From Pseudomonadota bacterium (GTDB lineage: Bacteria; Pseudomonadota; Alphaproteobacteria; Rhodospirillales; Magnetospirillaceae): a stretch of DNA of 64,000 nucleotides. Positions 42,301-54,300 of this stretch are shown piece by piece; positions within the stretch are counted from its first letter, which is position 1; each line of letters opens with the position of its first letter. The notes under the pieces were generated by a model. It saw only the letters and a program-made list of their open reading frames with translations, did not search any database and had not been told where the DNA came from. The position numbers were made by a program, and so were the translations under genes. The stretch is taken from NCBI GenBank assembly GCA_023458315.1, contig JAEXAH010000050.1, forward strand, positions 1-64,000. The letters are read 5' to 3'.

Positions 42301-45300
42301 CTGGCCGAAGCAGCGTCGGCGCCGCCCGGCGCCAAGCTGCGACTGGAAAACGGCACATGGTGGCGGGAAACCTGGGAACCGGCGGCCATCGCCGCCGCCC
42401 CGGCGCCGTGGCGCGACAATCAGGTAATCCTGATCACCGGCGGCCTGGGGGGCTTGGGCCGACATCTGGCCGCCGCCATCCGTGCCGCCGCCCCCGGCGC
42501 GGTGCTGGTGCTGTGCGGGCGGTCGAATCCCGATGACGGCGCCCGGACATGGCTGGAAAGCATCGGCGCCGAATATGTCGCCGCCGACATCGCCGCCCCC
42601 GGCACGGCGCAGGTTCTGGTGGACGGTATCCGCGCCCGCCATGGCCGACTGAACGGGGTGATCCATACGGCGGGCCTGTTGGACGATGGGCCGCTGGACG
42701 GCAAGAACGCTGGCGGTGTGGCGGCGGTGCTGGCGCCCAAGGTGGCGGGTACCCTGGCCCTGGACCGGGCGCTGGGCGAGGCGCCGCTGGATTTCCTGGT
42801 GCTGTATTCCTCCATCGCGGCGATGCTGGGCGGCCCCGGCCAAACCGATTACGCCGCCGCCAACGGCTTTTTGGACGGCTTCGCCGCCGGACGCGAGGTC
42901 CGCCGCCGCGCCGGACTGGCCCAGGGCCGCACCCTGTCGCTGGCATGGCCGCTGTGGGCCGAGGGCGGCATGCGCATGGACCCGGCCACCCTGGCGCTGG
43001 CCGCCCGCACCACCGGCATGGTCCCGCTCTCCACCGCCGATGGTCTGGCGCTTCTGGCCGCCGCCCTGGCCGCCGATACCCCGCGCCTGACGGTGGCGGC
43101 GGGCGATGGCGGCAAGTTGGCGCGGCTGCTGGCCGGAAGCGAGCCCCCGCCGCCGGTCCCCGCCATCACCGCCCCCGCCGCCCCGGTGCTGCGGCAACGG
43201 CTGTTGGCGGCACTGCTGTCCGCCGCCGCCCGCCAGTTGAAGGTGGCGGTGGACGATCTGGCCGATGACGAGGAACTGACCGAATACGGCTTCGATTCCA
43301 TCGGCTTCACCCAGTTCACCAATGCCCTGAACGACCTGTTCGAGCTGGAACTGACGCCGACGGTGTTCTTCGAACACCCGTCTTTGGCCGCCCTGGCCGA
43401 TCATCTGGCCGCCCGCCACGGCGCCGCCCTGGCGGCATTGCTGGGCGTCGAAGAACAGCCCGCGCCGCCGCCCGTGGTGCCCCTGCCCGAAATCCGTCCG
43501 CAGCCGATAGTGGTCGCGGCACCCCCGACCGAGGAGCCGGTGGCGATCATCGCCATGGCCTGCCAGTTCCCCGGCGCCGCCGATGTGGCGCAATTCTGGG
43601 ACAATCTGGACCAGGGCAAGGATTGCACCCGCGAGATTCCGGCTGAACGCTGGGACTGGCGGGCGATCTGGGGCGATCCCAAGACCCAGCCCGGCACCTG
43701 CAACGTCAACCGGGGCGGCTTCATCGACGGCGCCGCCGAATTCGATCCCGCCTTTTTCGGCCTGTCGGCGCCCGAGGCCCGCGCCATGGACCCGCAGCAA
43801 CGGCTGCTGCTGACCCTGGCATGGCGGCTGTTCGAGGATGCGGGTCTGCCGCCCCGGCGGCTGTCGGACAGCCAGACCGGCGTGTTCATCGGCATCGCCG
43901 ACAGCGGCTATGGCCGTCTGGCGGCCCAGGCCGGGGCCATTGTCGAAGGCTATGCCATGACCGGGCTGGCGCCGTCACTGGGGCCGAACCGCCTGAGTTT
44001 CCATTTCAACCTGCACGGCCCCAGCGTGGCGGTGGAAACCGCGTGCTCCAGCGCCCTGGTGGCCGTTCACCGCGCGGTCGAGGCCATTCGCGGCGGCACC
44101 TGCGAAACCGCCATGGCGGGCGGCGCCAATCTGCTGTTGCAGCCCGACAGCTTTGTCGGTTTCGCCCGCGCCGGCATGCTGTCGCCCGATGGCCGCAGCA
44201 AGCCATTCGCCGCCACCGCCGACGGCTATGGCCGGGGCGAAGGTGTCGGGCTGGTGCTGCTGAAACGCCTGAGCGCCGCCGAGCGCGACGGCGACCGCAT
44301 CCTGGCGGTAATCCGCGCCAGCGGCGAAAACCACGGCGGCCGCGCCAGTTCGCTGACCGCGCCCAATCCCAAGGCCCAGGCGGATTTGCTGCGGTCGGTG
44401 TGGCGCCGCGCCGCCATCGACCCGCGCAGCGCGGGCTATATGGAGGCGCACGGCACCGGCACCCCGCTGGGCGACCCCATCGAGATCGAGGCGCTGCAAG
44501 CCGCCTTCGCCGATCTGACGCGCGAGGCCGAAGACCGCTTCGGCCCGGCCCCGGCCATGGCCTGCGCCATCGGTTCGGTCAAATCCAATATCGGCCATCT
44601 GGAACTGGCGGCGGGCATCGCCGGACTGATCAAGGTGGTGGCGCAGATGCAGGCGGGCACCATCGCCGCCACCCTGCATTGCGACAATTTGAACCCCTAT
44701 CTGAAGCTGGAGAACGGCCCGTTCCGGGTGGCCCGCGCCCGCCAGCCCTGGCCGCGCCCCACTGGCCAGGACGGCCGCACGCTGCCGCGCCGGGCCGGGA
44801 TTTCGTCCTTTGGCTTCGGCGGCGCCAACGCCCATGTGGTGGTCGAGGAATACGTCGCCGCCCCCGCCGCCGCACTGGCCGCGCCATCCGGCCCGGCCCT
44901 GCTGGTGCTGTCGGCCCATTCGCCCGAGGCGCTGAGCGCCCTGGCCCGCGACCTGCGCGCCTTCATCGCGCGCGGCGAAACCCCGCTGGCCGACATCGCC
45001 CATGCCTTGCAAACCACGCGCGAGGCCATGGAGCATCGTCTGGCCTTCGCCGCCGCCGGTCCGGCCGAGGCGCTGGCCCGGCTGGATGCCTTCCTGGCCG
45101 ATGCCGACGATCCGGCGCTGCACCGGGGCCGGGTCAAGGGCGGGCGCGGCGCCGTGTCGGTGCTGGAAAGCGACCCCGACATCGCCCACGCCATCGCCGG
45201 ATTGGCGGCCAAGGGCCGCGCCGATGGCCTGTTGGAAGTGTGGGTCAAGGGCTTCGCCGTGGATTGGGGGCTGCTGCATGGCGGCCGCCGCCCGGCGCAC

Positions 45301-48300
45301 ATCGCCCTGCCCCCCTATCCGCTGGCTCGGGGGCAATATTGGGTGCATGCCGCCGCCATTCCCGCCCCGGCCCCGGCCCCGGTTCCGATCCCCGTCGCGG
45401 TGGAAGTCCCGGCGGAAGTCCCGGACGACAATACCGCCCTGACGGCGGTTACCGACATCGCCGCCCGCGTGCTGGAAGTGGCGCCCGAGGTTCTGGACCC
45501 CGACGCCGAATTGGGCGAATTCGGCTTTGATTCCATCACCATGACCGGCTTCGCCGCCAAGGTGAATGCCGAGCTGTCGCTGAACCTGACCCCGGCGGAT
45601 TTCTTTGAATTCGCCACCCTGGCACGGCTGGCCCGCCACATCGCGGGCAGCGCCGTGCTGCCGCGCCGTGCTGCCGCCCCCGTTCCTGCCCAGGCCGCCG
45701 CGCCGGTGGTGCGCTCGGCGCCGGTCCGCGATGACGATCCCATCGCCATTGTCGGCCTGTCCTGCGCCTTTCCCGGCGCGACGGACCCGGACGGTTTCTG
45801 GGACGTGCTGATCAACGGCCGCGACTGCATCACCGAGATTCCCGCCGACCGCTGGGACTGGCGGGACTTTGACGGCGACCCCAAGGCCGAGCACGGCAAG
45901 ACCAACATCCATTGGGGCGGTTTCATCGACGGCGTGTTCGCCTTCGACCCGCTGTTCTTCGGCATCAGCCCGCGCGAGGCCAAGCTGATGGACCCGCAGC
46001 AGCGGCTGATGATGATGCACGCCTGGAAGGCCATCGAGGATTCCGGCCACGCGCCGCGCTCGCTGGCCGGGCGGCGGGTCGGGCTGTTCGTCGGCACCTC
46101 CTCCAGCGGCTACCGCGAGATCATCGGCGACGACACCGGCGGCGAGGGGTATGTGGCCACCGGCGCGGTGCCGTCGGTGGGGCCGAACCGCATCAGCTAT
46201 TTCCTGGACTGGCACGGCCCCAGCGAGCCGGTGGAAACCGCGTGTTCCAGTTCGTTGGTGGCGCTGCACCGCGCCGTGCAATCCATGCGCGCGGGCGATT
46301 GCGACATGGCGGTGGTGGGCGGCGTCAACACCATCGTCACGCCCGAGGCCCATATCAATTTCGCCAAGGCGGGCATGCTGGCGCCCGATGGCCGCTGCAA
46401 AACCTTCTCGGCCCAGGCCAACGGCTACGGACGGGGCGAGGGCGTCGGCATGCTGGTGCTCAAGCGCCTGTCCGAAGCCGAGGCCGATGGCGATCCCATC
46501 CTGGCCGTGGTGCGCGGCAGCGCCGTCAACCATGGCGGCCGCGCCAATTCGCTGACCGCGCCCAACACCGCCGCGCAGACGGCGCTGCTGCGCGAGGCCC
46601 AGGCCCGCGCGGGCATCGACCCCGCCACCATCGGCTATATCGAAGCGCACGGCACCGGCACCAAGCTGGGCGATCCGGTGGAGATCAACGCGCTGAAAGC
46701 CGCCTTTGCCGATGCCCAAGGGGCCCGCATCGGCATCGGCTCTGTCAAGACCAATATCGGCCATCTGGAACTGGCGGCGGGGGCGGCCAGCCTCGCCAAG
46801 GTGCTGTTGCAACTGCGCCACCGCACCCTGGCGCCCAGCCTGCATTGCGCCGAGATCAACCCCTATGTCCAGTTGCAGGGCAGCCCCTTCCACATCGTGC
46901 GCAAGGTCGAGGACTGGCGCCCGGCGTCCGAGGGCGTGCCCCGCCGCGCCGGGATCAGCAGCTTCGGCTTCGGCGGCGTCAACGCCCACGTCATCCTAGA
47001 GGAATATTGCGCCCCCGCCGCGCCCCCGCCGCAAGGCGGCCCGCGCGTGGTGGTGCTGTCGGCGGCCACCGCCGAACGGCTGGCCGAGCAGGCGCGCAAC
47101 CTGCGCGACTTCATCGCCGCCGGGCGGCTGGCCGAGGGCGATCTGGACGATCTGGCCTATACCCTGTGCCTGGGCCGCGACGCCATGAAGCACCGGCTGG
47201 CGCTGGTGGCGTCGTCGCTGCGCGAGGTGCGGGAAAAGCTGGAACGCTTCCTGTCCGGCGACCAGCGCGGGCTGGCCGTGGGCCGCCTGGAGGCCGGACA
47301 GCGCCCCGGCCCCACCATCGCCCCCGATCTGCCCGCCGACACCCTGGCGGCACGTTGGGCCGCAGGGGCCGAGGTAGAGTGGGCCGCCGCCTTTGCGGGC
47401 AAACGGCGGCGCCTGCGCCTGCCCACCTATCCCTTCGCCCGCGACGTCTATCACATCGCCGGAAGCACTCCGGCGGCGCCGACCGCCCCGTTCAGCCGCC
47501 GCATCGCGGCCGACCATTTCGTGCTGCGCGACCACCGGGTGCGCGGCGCCCGCATCCTGCCCGGCGCCATGGGACTGGAACTGGCCCGCGCCGCCGCCAC
47601 GGCGGGCACCGGCTTCACGCCGCTGCTGCTGTCGCGGGTGGTGTGGCAGCATCCGCTGCGCCTGGACAGCGGCGCCGTCACCATCACCGTGCCGCTGGCC
47701 GCCGCCCAGGGCGATACCCGCACATTCAGCCTGTTGTCTGGCGCCGAGGAGTCCCTGCCGCACATGCTGGGCCGGGTGGCGCCGTCGGATAGCGTTGCCG
47801 AGCAGGTGGACCTGGATGCCATCCGCGCCCGTTGCGGCGGCGTGCTGAGCGCGGCGGAACTGTACGCCACCTATGATAGCCTGGGGCTGGAATACGGCCC
47901 GGCCTTCCGCGCGGTGGAACAGGTCTATCTGGGCCAGGACGAGGTGCTGGCCCGCCTGCGCCTGCCCGATGCCGCCCGCGACGGCGCATTCGGGCTGCAT
48001 CCGTCCCTGGTGGACGGCGCCTTCCAGGCGGCGCTGGGCCTGTTCACCCAAGACGGCGACGGCTCGGTCGCCCTGCCGTTCGGCCTGGACGAAGCCCATG
48101 TCCTGGCCCCCACCGCCAACACGCTGTGGGCGCATGTGCGCCGCGCCGCCAGCCCCCCCGGAACGGTCAAGCTGGACATCCGCGTCACCGGCGACGACGG
48201 TTGCGAATGCCTGCGCCTGCTGGGCTTCACCCTGCGGCTGCTGAAACAGGAAAAGCCGTCGGGCGGCAACGGACGGGCGCGCATCCTGGCGGAACTGACC

Positions 48301-51300
48301 GACCTGCTGGCACGGGAAACCGGCCTGCCGCCCGCCGAGATCGAGGAACACGCCGCGCTTGAGGTCTATGGCATCGATTCGGTGATGATCACCCGCCTGA
48401 CCGATCTGCTGGAGCGGCAGCACGGCACGCTGCCCAAGACCCTGTTCTTCGATTGCCGTACTCTGGGCGCCCTGGCCGACTGGTTCGCCGCCCGCCAACC
48501 GCAGCCGGTGGCAGCACCGGTTGCAACGCCCCAGGTGGACACCAACGCCCCTATCGCCATCATCGGCATGGCCGGGCGCTTCCCCGAGGCGCCGGACCTT
48601 GACCAGTTCTGGCGCAATCTGGAACAGGGCCGCGACTGCATCCGCGAAATCCCCCCGGACCGTTGGGACCATGGCCGCTTCTTCGATTCCCGACCGGGCG
48701 CGGCGGGCAAGACCTATGGCAAATGGGGCGGCTTTCTGGACGGCATCGACCGTTTCGACCCGCTGTTCTTCAACATCGCCCCGCGCGAGGCCCAGTATCT
48801 GGACCCGCAGGAACGGCTGTTCCTGCAATGCGCCTGGGAAACCCTGGAGGATGCCGGGCTGACCCGCGCCGCCATCGCCCCGGCGGCGCCTCCGCTGGAC
48901 GGCGGCGCGGTCGGTGTCTTCGTCGGCGTCATGTATTCGGAATACCAATTGTACGGCGCCGAGCGCACCGCCGCCGGGCGCCCGCTGGCGCTGTCGTCCA
49001 GCGCCGCCTCCATCGCCAACCGGGTTTCGGCGTTCTGCGGCTTCCACGGCCCCAGCATGGCGGTGGACACCATGTGCTCGTCGTCGCTGACCGCCATTCA
49101 TCTGGCTTGCGAAAGCCTGCGCGCCGGATCGTGCCGGGTGGCGCTGGCGGGCGGCGTCAATCTGTCGCTGCATCCCAACAAATATCTGGGGCTGGGCCAG
49201 GGCCGTTTCCTGTCGTCGGATGGCCGGTGCGAAAGCTTCGGCAAGGGCGGCGACGGCTATGTGCCGGGCGAGGGCGTCGGCGCCGTGCTGCTGAAGCCGC
49301 TAGCCCAGGCGTTGGCCGATGGCGACCGCGTGCTGGGGGTGATCCGCGCCTCGGCGCTGAATCATGGCGGCCACACCAACGGCTACACCGTGCCCAACCC
49401 GGCGGCCCAGGCGGCGGTGATCGGCCGGGCGCTGGAGTTGGCCGGGGTATCGGCCCGCCGCATCGGCTACGTCGAGGCACACGGCACCGGCACCAAGCTG
49501 GGCGACCCCATCGAGATCGCCGCGCTGTCCCGCGCCTTCGCCGCCCATACCAGCGAAACCGGCTTTTGCGCCATCGGCTCGGTCAAATCCAATATCGGCC
49601 ATTGCGAAAGCGCGGCGGGCATGGCCGGGCTGGCCAAGGTGCTGTTGCAGATGCGCCACGGCAAGCTGGCGCCCAGCCTGCATTCGGCCATTCTGAACCC
49701 CGGCATCGACTTTGCCGCCACCCCCTTCGTGGTGCAGCAGCATCTGGCCGAATGGCCGCGCCCAAAGGATGGCGGGCCGCGTCTGGCCGGTCTGTCGTCG
49801 TTCGGTGCGGGCGGCGCCAACGCCCATCTGATCATCGAGGAATTCATCGCGCCGGACGCCCCCGCCCCGGCGCCGCGCCGCGATGTCTTTCCGCTGTCGG
49901 CCCGCGATCCCCAACGGCTGGACGAGATGATCACCCGGCTGCGCGCCGCCGTGGCGGCGTTGCCCGAAACCGATTTGCCTGCCATCGCCCATACCCTGCA
50001 AGTGGGGCGCGAGGCGTTCGAGGAACGCTTCGCCGCCATCGCCGCCACCAAGGCCGAATTGCTGGCGGCGCTGGAGAGCCGCGACGGTGCGCGGGACCGC
50101 GCCGGGCGCAATCAGGGCGCGGCGCCCCTGGGCGATGCCTCGTCCCTGGCCGCCGCCTGGGTGCGCGGCGCGGCGGTGGATTGGCGGGCGTGGCGGGGCA
50201 ACCCGGTGCCGCGCCGCCTGTCGCTGCCGCCCTATGCCTTCGCCCGCGACCGCTATTGGCTGCCGGATGAAACATCCCCCGCCGCCCCGCCGCTACCGCT
50301 GCTGTTCGCCCCGCGTTGGCGCGAACGCCCGGCGCTGGCCGAAATACCGGTGCCCGCCCGGCGGCTGGTGGTGCTGGTGGAACAGCCGGAAACCGCCCGC
50401 GTGTCGGCTGACGTGACATGCTTTCCGGCGGCCCCCTATGACGACCACGCCGCCCGCCTGCTGACCTTGCTCCAGGATCTGTTCCGCAGCCGCCCCGATG
50501 GCGCGCTGGTGCAGGTGGTGGTGCCCAATGCCTCGCTGCTGGAGGGCTTGGCCGGGCTGTTGCGCAGCGCCCGGCTAGAGCGGCCCAGCATCCGCTGCCA
50601 GTTGATCGCGCTGGACATGGGCCGCGCCGATGCCGCCCACCTGTTGGACGCCGATGCCGCCAGCGCCGATAGCGATATCCGCCACGAGAACGGCGCCCGG
50701 CTGGTCCGCCATTGGCAGGAAGTGACACCGCCCGCCGCCCGCTCGCCATGGCGCGACGATGGCGTTTATCTGATCACCGGCGGCAATGGCGGCATCGGCC
50801 GCCAGCTTTGCGCCCACATCCTGGCCCGCGCCCCCGGCGCCACCCTCTGGCTGTGCGGCCGCTCGGCCCGCCAGAGCCAGGATTCCCGCCTGCGCTATCG
50901 CGCCGCCGACGTCACCGATGCCGCCGCCCTGGGCGGTTTGGTGGCGGAAATCCTGGCGGAACATGGCCGCCTGGACGGCGTGATCCACGCCGCCGGGCTG
51001 ACCCGCGACTGCCTGTTGGTGCGCAAGGACCCCGCCGAATTGCGGGCGGTGCTGGCGCCCAAGGTGGCGGGCACCCTGGCGCTGGATGCCGCCACCGCCG
51101 CCTGCGGCCTTGGGCTGTTCGTGCTGTTCGGCTCGGTGTCCGGGGCGCTGGGCAATGCCGGGCAGGCCGATTACGCCGCCGCCAATGCCTGGCAGGATGC
51201 CTTCGCCGCCCACCGCAACCGTCTGACGGCGCGCGGCGAGCGCCAGGGCCGCACCATCGCCATCGACTGGCCCTATTGGCGGGATGGCGGCATGCGCCTG

Positions 51301-54300
51301 GGCGACGACACCATCGCCGCCATGGACCGCGCCGTCGGCGCCCGGCCACTGGATACCGCCCCGGCGCTGGCGGCGCTGGATGCCATCCTGGCCCAGCGGG
51401 ACGAGGAACAGATTCTGGTGCTGGACGGCGACCATGGCCGCCTGCGCGGCATGATGGCGCCGCCGCAGCCGGTGGCCGCCGCGAAGACGCAATCCCCAAA
51501 ACCCGCCATGGCGCAATTGGTCGGCGATTGTGTTGCCCAAGTGTTGCGGGTGCCCGCCCATCAGTTGGAGCCCGAGGCGACGCTGGACCGCTTCGGCATG
51601 GATTCGGTGTCGGCGCTGGAAATCGTCGCCGCGCTGGAACAACGCCTGGGGCCATTACCGCCGACCATCCTGTTCGAGAACCCGTCCATCGCCCAATTGG
51701 CGCGGGCGCTGGAGGACAAATCTCCTCAGCCGTCTCAGCCGCCCGCGCCAGCAGCCAAAGCCGACGACATCGCCATCATCGCCGTGGCCGGGCGCTATCC
51801 CGGCGCCCGCACGCCCGAGGACTTATGGGCGCTGCTGCTGGCGGGCGGCGACGGCATCGGCGAGGTTCCCGCCGAGCGTTGGGACCCGGCCTATTCCCCG
51901 GCCAAGGGCAAGCCCGGTGCCAGTCACTGCAAATGGGGCGGGTTCCTGGACGATATCGAGTGCTTCGATGCCGGGTTCTTCGGCTACAGCCCGCGCGCCG
52001 CCGATCTGGCCGACCCGCAGGAACGGCTGTTCCTGGAAAATGCGTGGCATCTGCTGGAGCGGGCCGGGCACACCCACGCCCATCTGCGCGACCGTTATGA
52101 CGGCAGTGTCGGCGTATTCGTCGGCGCCATGTACCAGCATTACGCCGCCTTGGCCGAGGATGCCGAGACGCGGTCTCTGTTGCTGCTGAATTCCTATTCC
52201 GCCCTGGCCAACCGGGTGTCGTATTTCTTCGACCTGCACGGGCCGTCGGTGGCGGTGGACAGCATGTGCTCGTCGGGGCTGGAGGCGGTGCGCCAGGCCT
52301 GCCACGCGCTGAAGACCGGGGAATGCAAGCTGGCCCTGGCGGGCGCCGTCAATTTGTCGCTGCTGGCCGCCAAATACCAGGGGCTCAGCCGCGCCGGTCT
52401 GGTGGGCAGTTCCGCCGACAGCCGCGCCTTCGCCGACGGCGACGGCTATCTGCCGTCCGAGGGGGTGGGCGCCGTGCTGTTGAAGCCGTTGGCCGACGCC
52501 CTGGCCGATGGCGACCGCGTGCTGGCGGTGATCAAGGCCGCCGCCGCCAATCACGGCGGCCATTCGGCGGGCTATGGCGTGCCCAACGCCGAAGCCCAGG
52601 CCCGGCTGGTGGAAGAAAGCATCCGCCGCGCCGCCATCGATCCGGCCAGTATCGGCTATGTGGAGGCGGCGGCCAACGGCGCCGCCCTGGGTGACGCCAT
52701 CGAATTACGCGCCCTGACCCGCGCCTTCGCCGCCCTGGGCATCCGCGACGGCGCCATCGCCTTGGGTGCGGTCAAGGCCAATCTGGGCCATGCCGAGGCC
52801 GCGTCGGGCATGGCGCAACTGACCAAGGTGCTGTTGCAGCTTGAGCACCGCATGCTGGCGCCGACCCCGCGCCCGGCGCATGCCAACCGCGCCCTGGATT
52901 TCGATGCCTCGCCCTTCCGCCCGCAATGGCAGACGGCGCCGTGGCCCGCGCCGCCGGATGGGCCGCGCCGCGCCCTGGTCAGCGCCTTCGGTGCCGGGGG
53001 CTCCAACGTCACCCTGGTGATCGAGGAAGCACCGCCCGCCGCCCCGCAACAGCCCGAAACCCCGCGCCGCCGCCTGTTCCCGCTATCAGCCCGCACCCCC
53101 GAGCAATTGACGGACATGCTGGCGGCCCTGATCGCCCATGTGGAAGCGCGGCCCGATCTGTCGCTGGCGGCATTGTCGCGCACCCTGCGCCGGGGCCGCG
53201 AAGCCATGGCGCACCGGGTGGCGGTGGCCGCCGCCGACCGCGCCGAACTACTCGCCCGGCTGCGCGCCGTGCGGCCCGGCGATCCGCCCGACAGCGTGGA
53301 CGACGTGCCCGAGGACGAAGCCGGGCCGTTGCTGATCCTGCCGCCCTATCCCTTTGCCCGCGAGCGCCATTGGCTGACACAGGCCGAGGCAGCGCCCGCC
53401 GCCCCCGGCCCGCTGTTGCCGCTGATCCTGAACGTGCTGGCCGCCGAATTGGGCGTGGCCGAAATCGATCCCGATGCCCCCTTCGCCCGCTTGGGCCTGG
53501 AATCCATGACGGCGCTGCGCCTGGGCTATGCAGTCGAGGAAGCCTGCGGCATCCGCCTGGAGCGGCGCGATCTGGAAGAAGCCGCCACCCCGGCCCGGTT
53601 GGCGGCACGGCTGGCGGCACAGCCCCAGACCGCAGCCACATCCCCCGCCCCGGCCGCCGCCGCCGGTCCGTGGCGCAGCCCGTTGAGCGAGGGGCAAAAG
53701 GGGCTGTGGGTGCTGCAATCGCTGTATCCCCAGGGCAACAGCTACAACGTGCCGCTAGCCTTCCGCGTTTCCGGCCTGGATTTGGACGCGCTGGGCCACG
53801 CCTGCCGCTGGCTGGGACAGGCGTTCCCGCTGCTGACCGCGCGGGTGGTGGAGCAGGACGGCGATCTGGAGCAGCAAGCCGGGGCCTTGCCCGAATTGCG
53901 CCGCCTGACCTTGCCCAAGGGCATGGACCCGCTGGATTTCGCCCGCCACCGCGCCGGGCTGCCTTTCGCCCTGGCCGACGAGGCCCCCGCCCGCTTCGAG
54001 TTGCTGGGCGGCGGTGCTTTGGGCGCCGACCATCACATCCTGCTGATCGTCGTGCATCACATGGCGTTCGACGGCGCCTCGGCGGTGGTGCTGGCCCAGG
54101 CCTTGTGGGCCGCCTATGGCCGCTTCGCCAGCGGCGGCGACGCCCCCGCCCGACCCGCCGCCGCCGATTTCGCCGATTTCGTTGCCTGGGAACGGGATTT
54201 CCAGGCTTCTGATCGGGGACAGGCGCAATTGCGCCACTGGCGCCAGGAATTGGGGGGCGCGCTGCCGGAACCCCAATTGCCCGCCGACCGCCCGGCCGCG

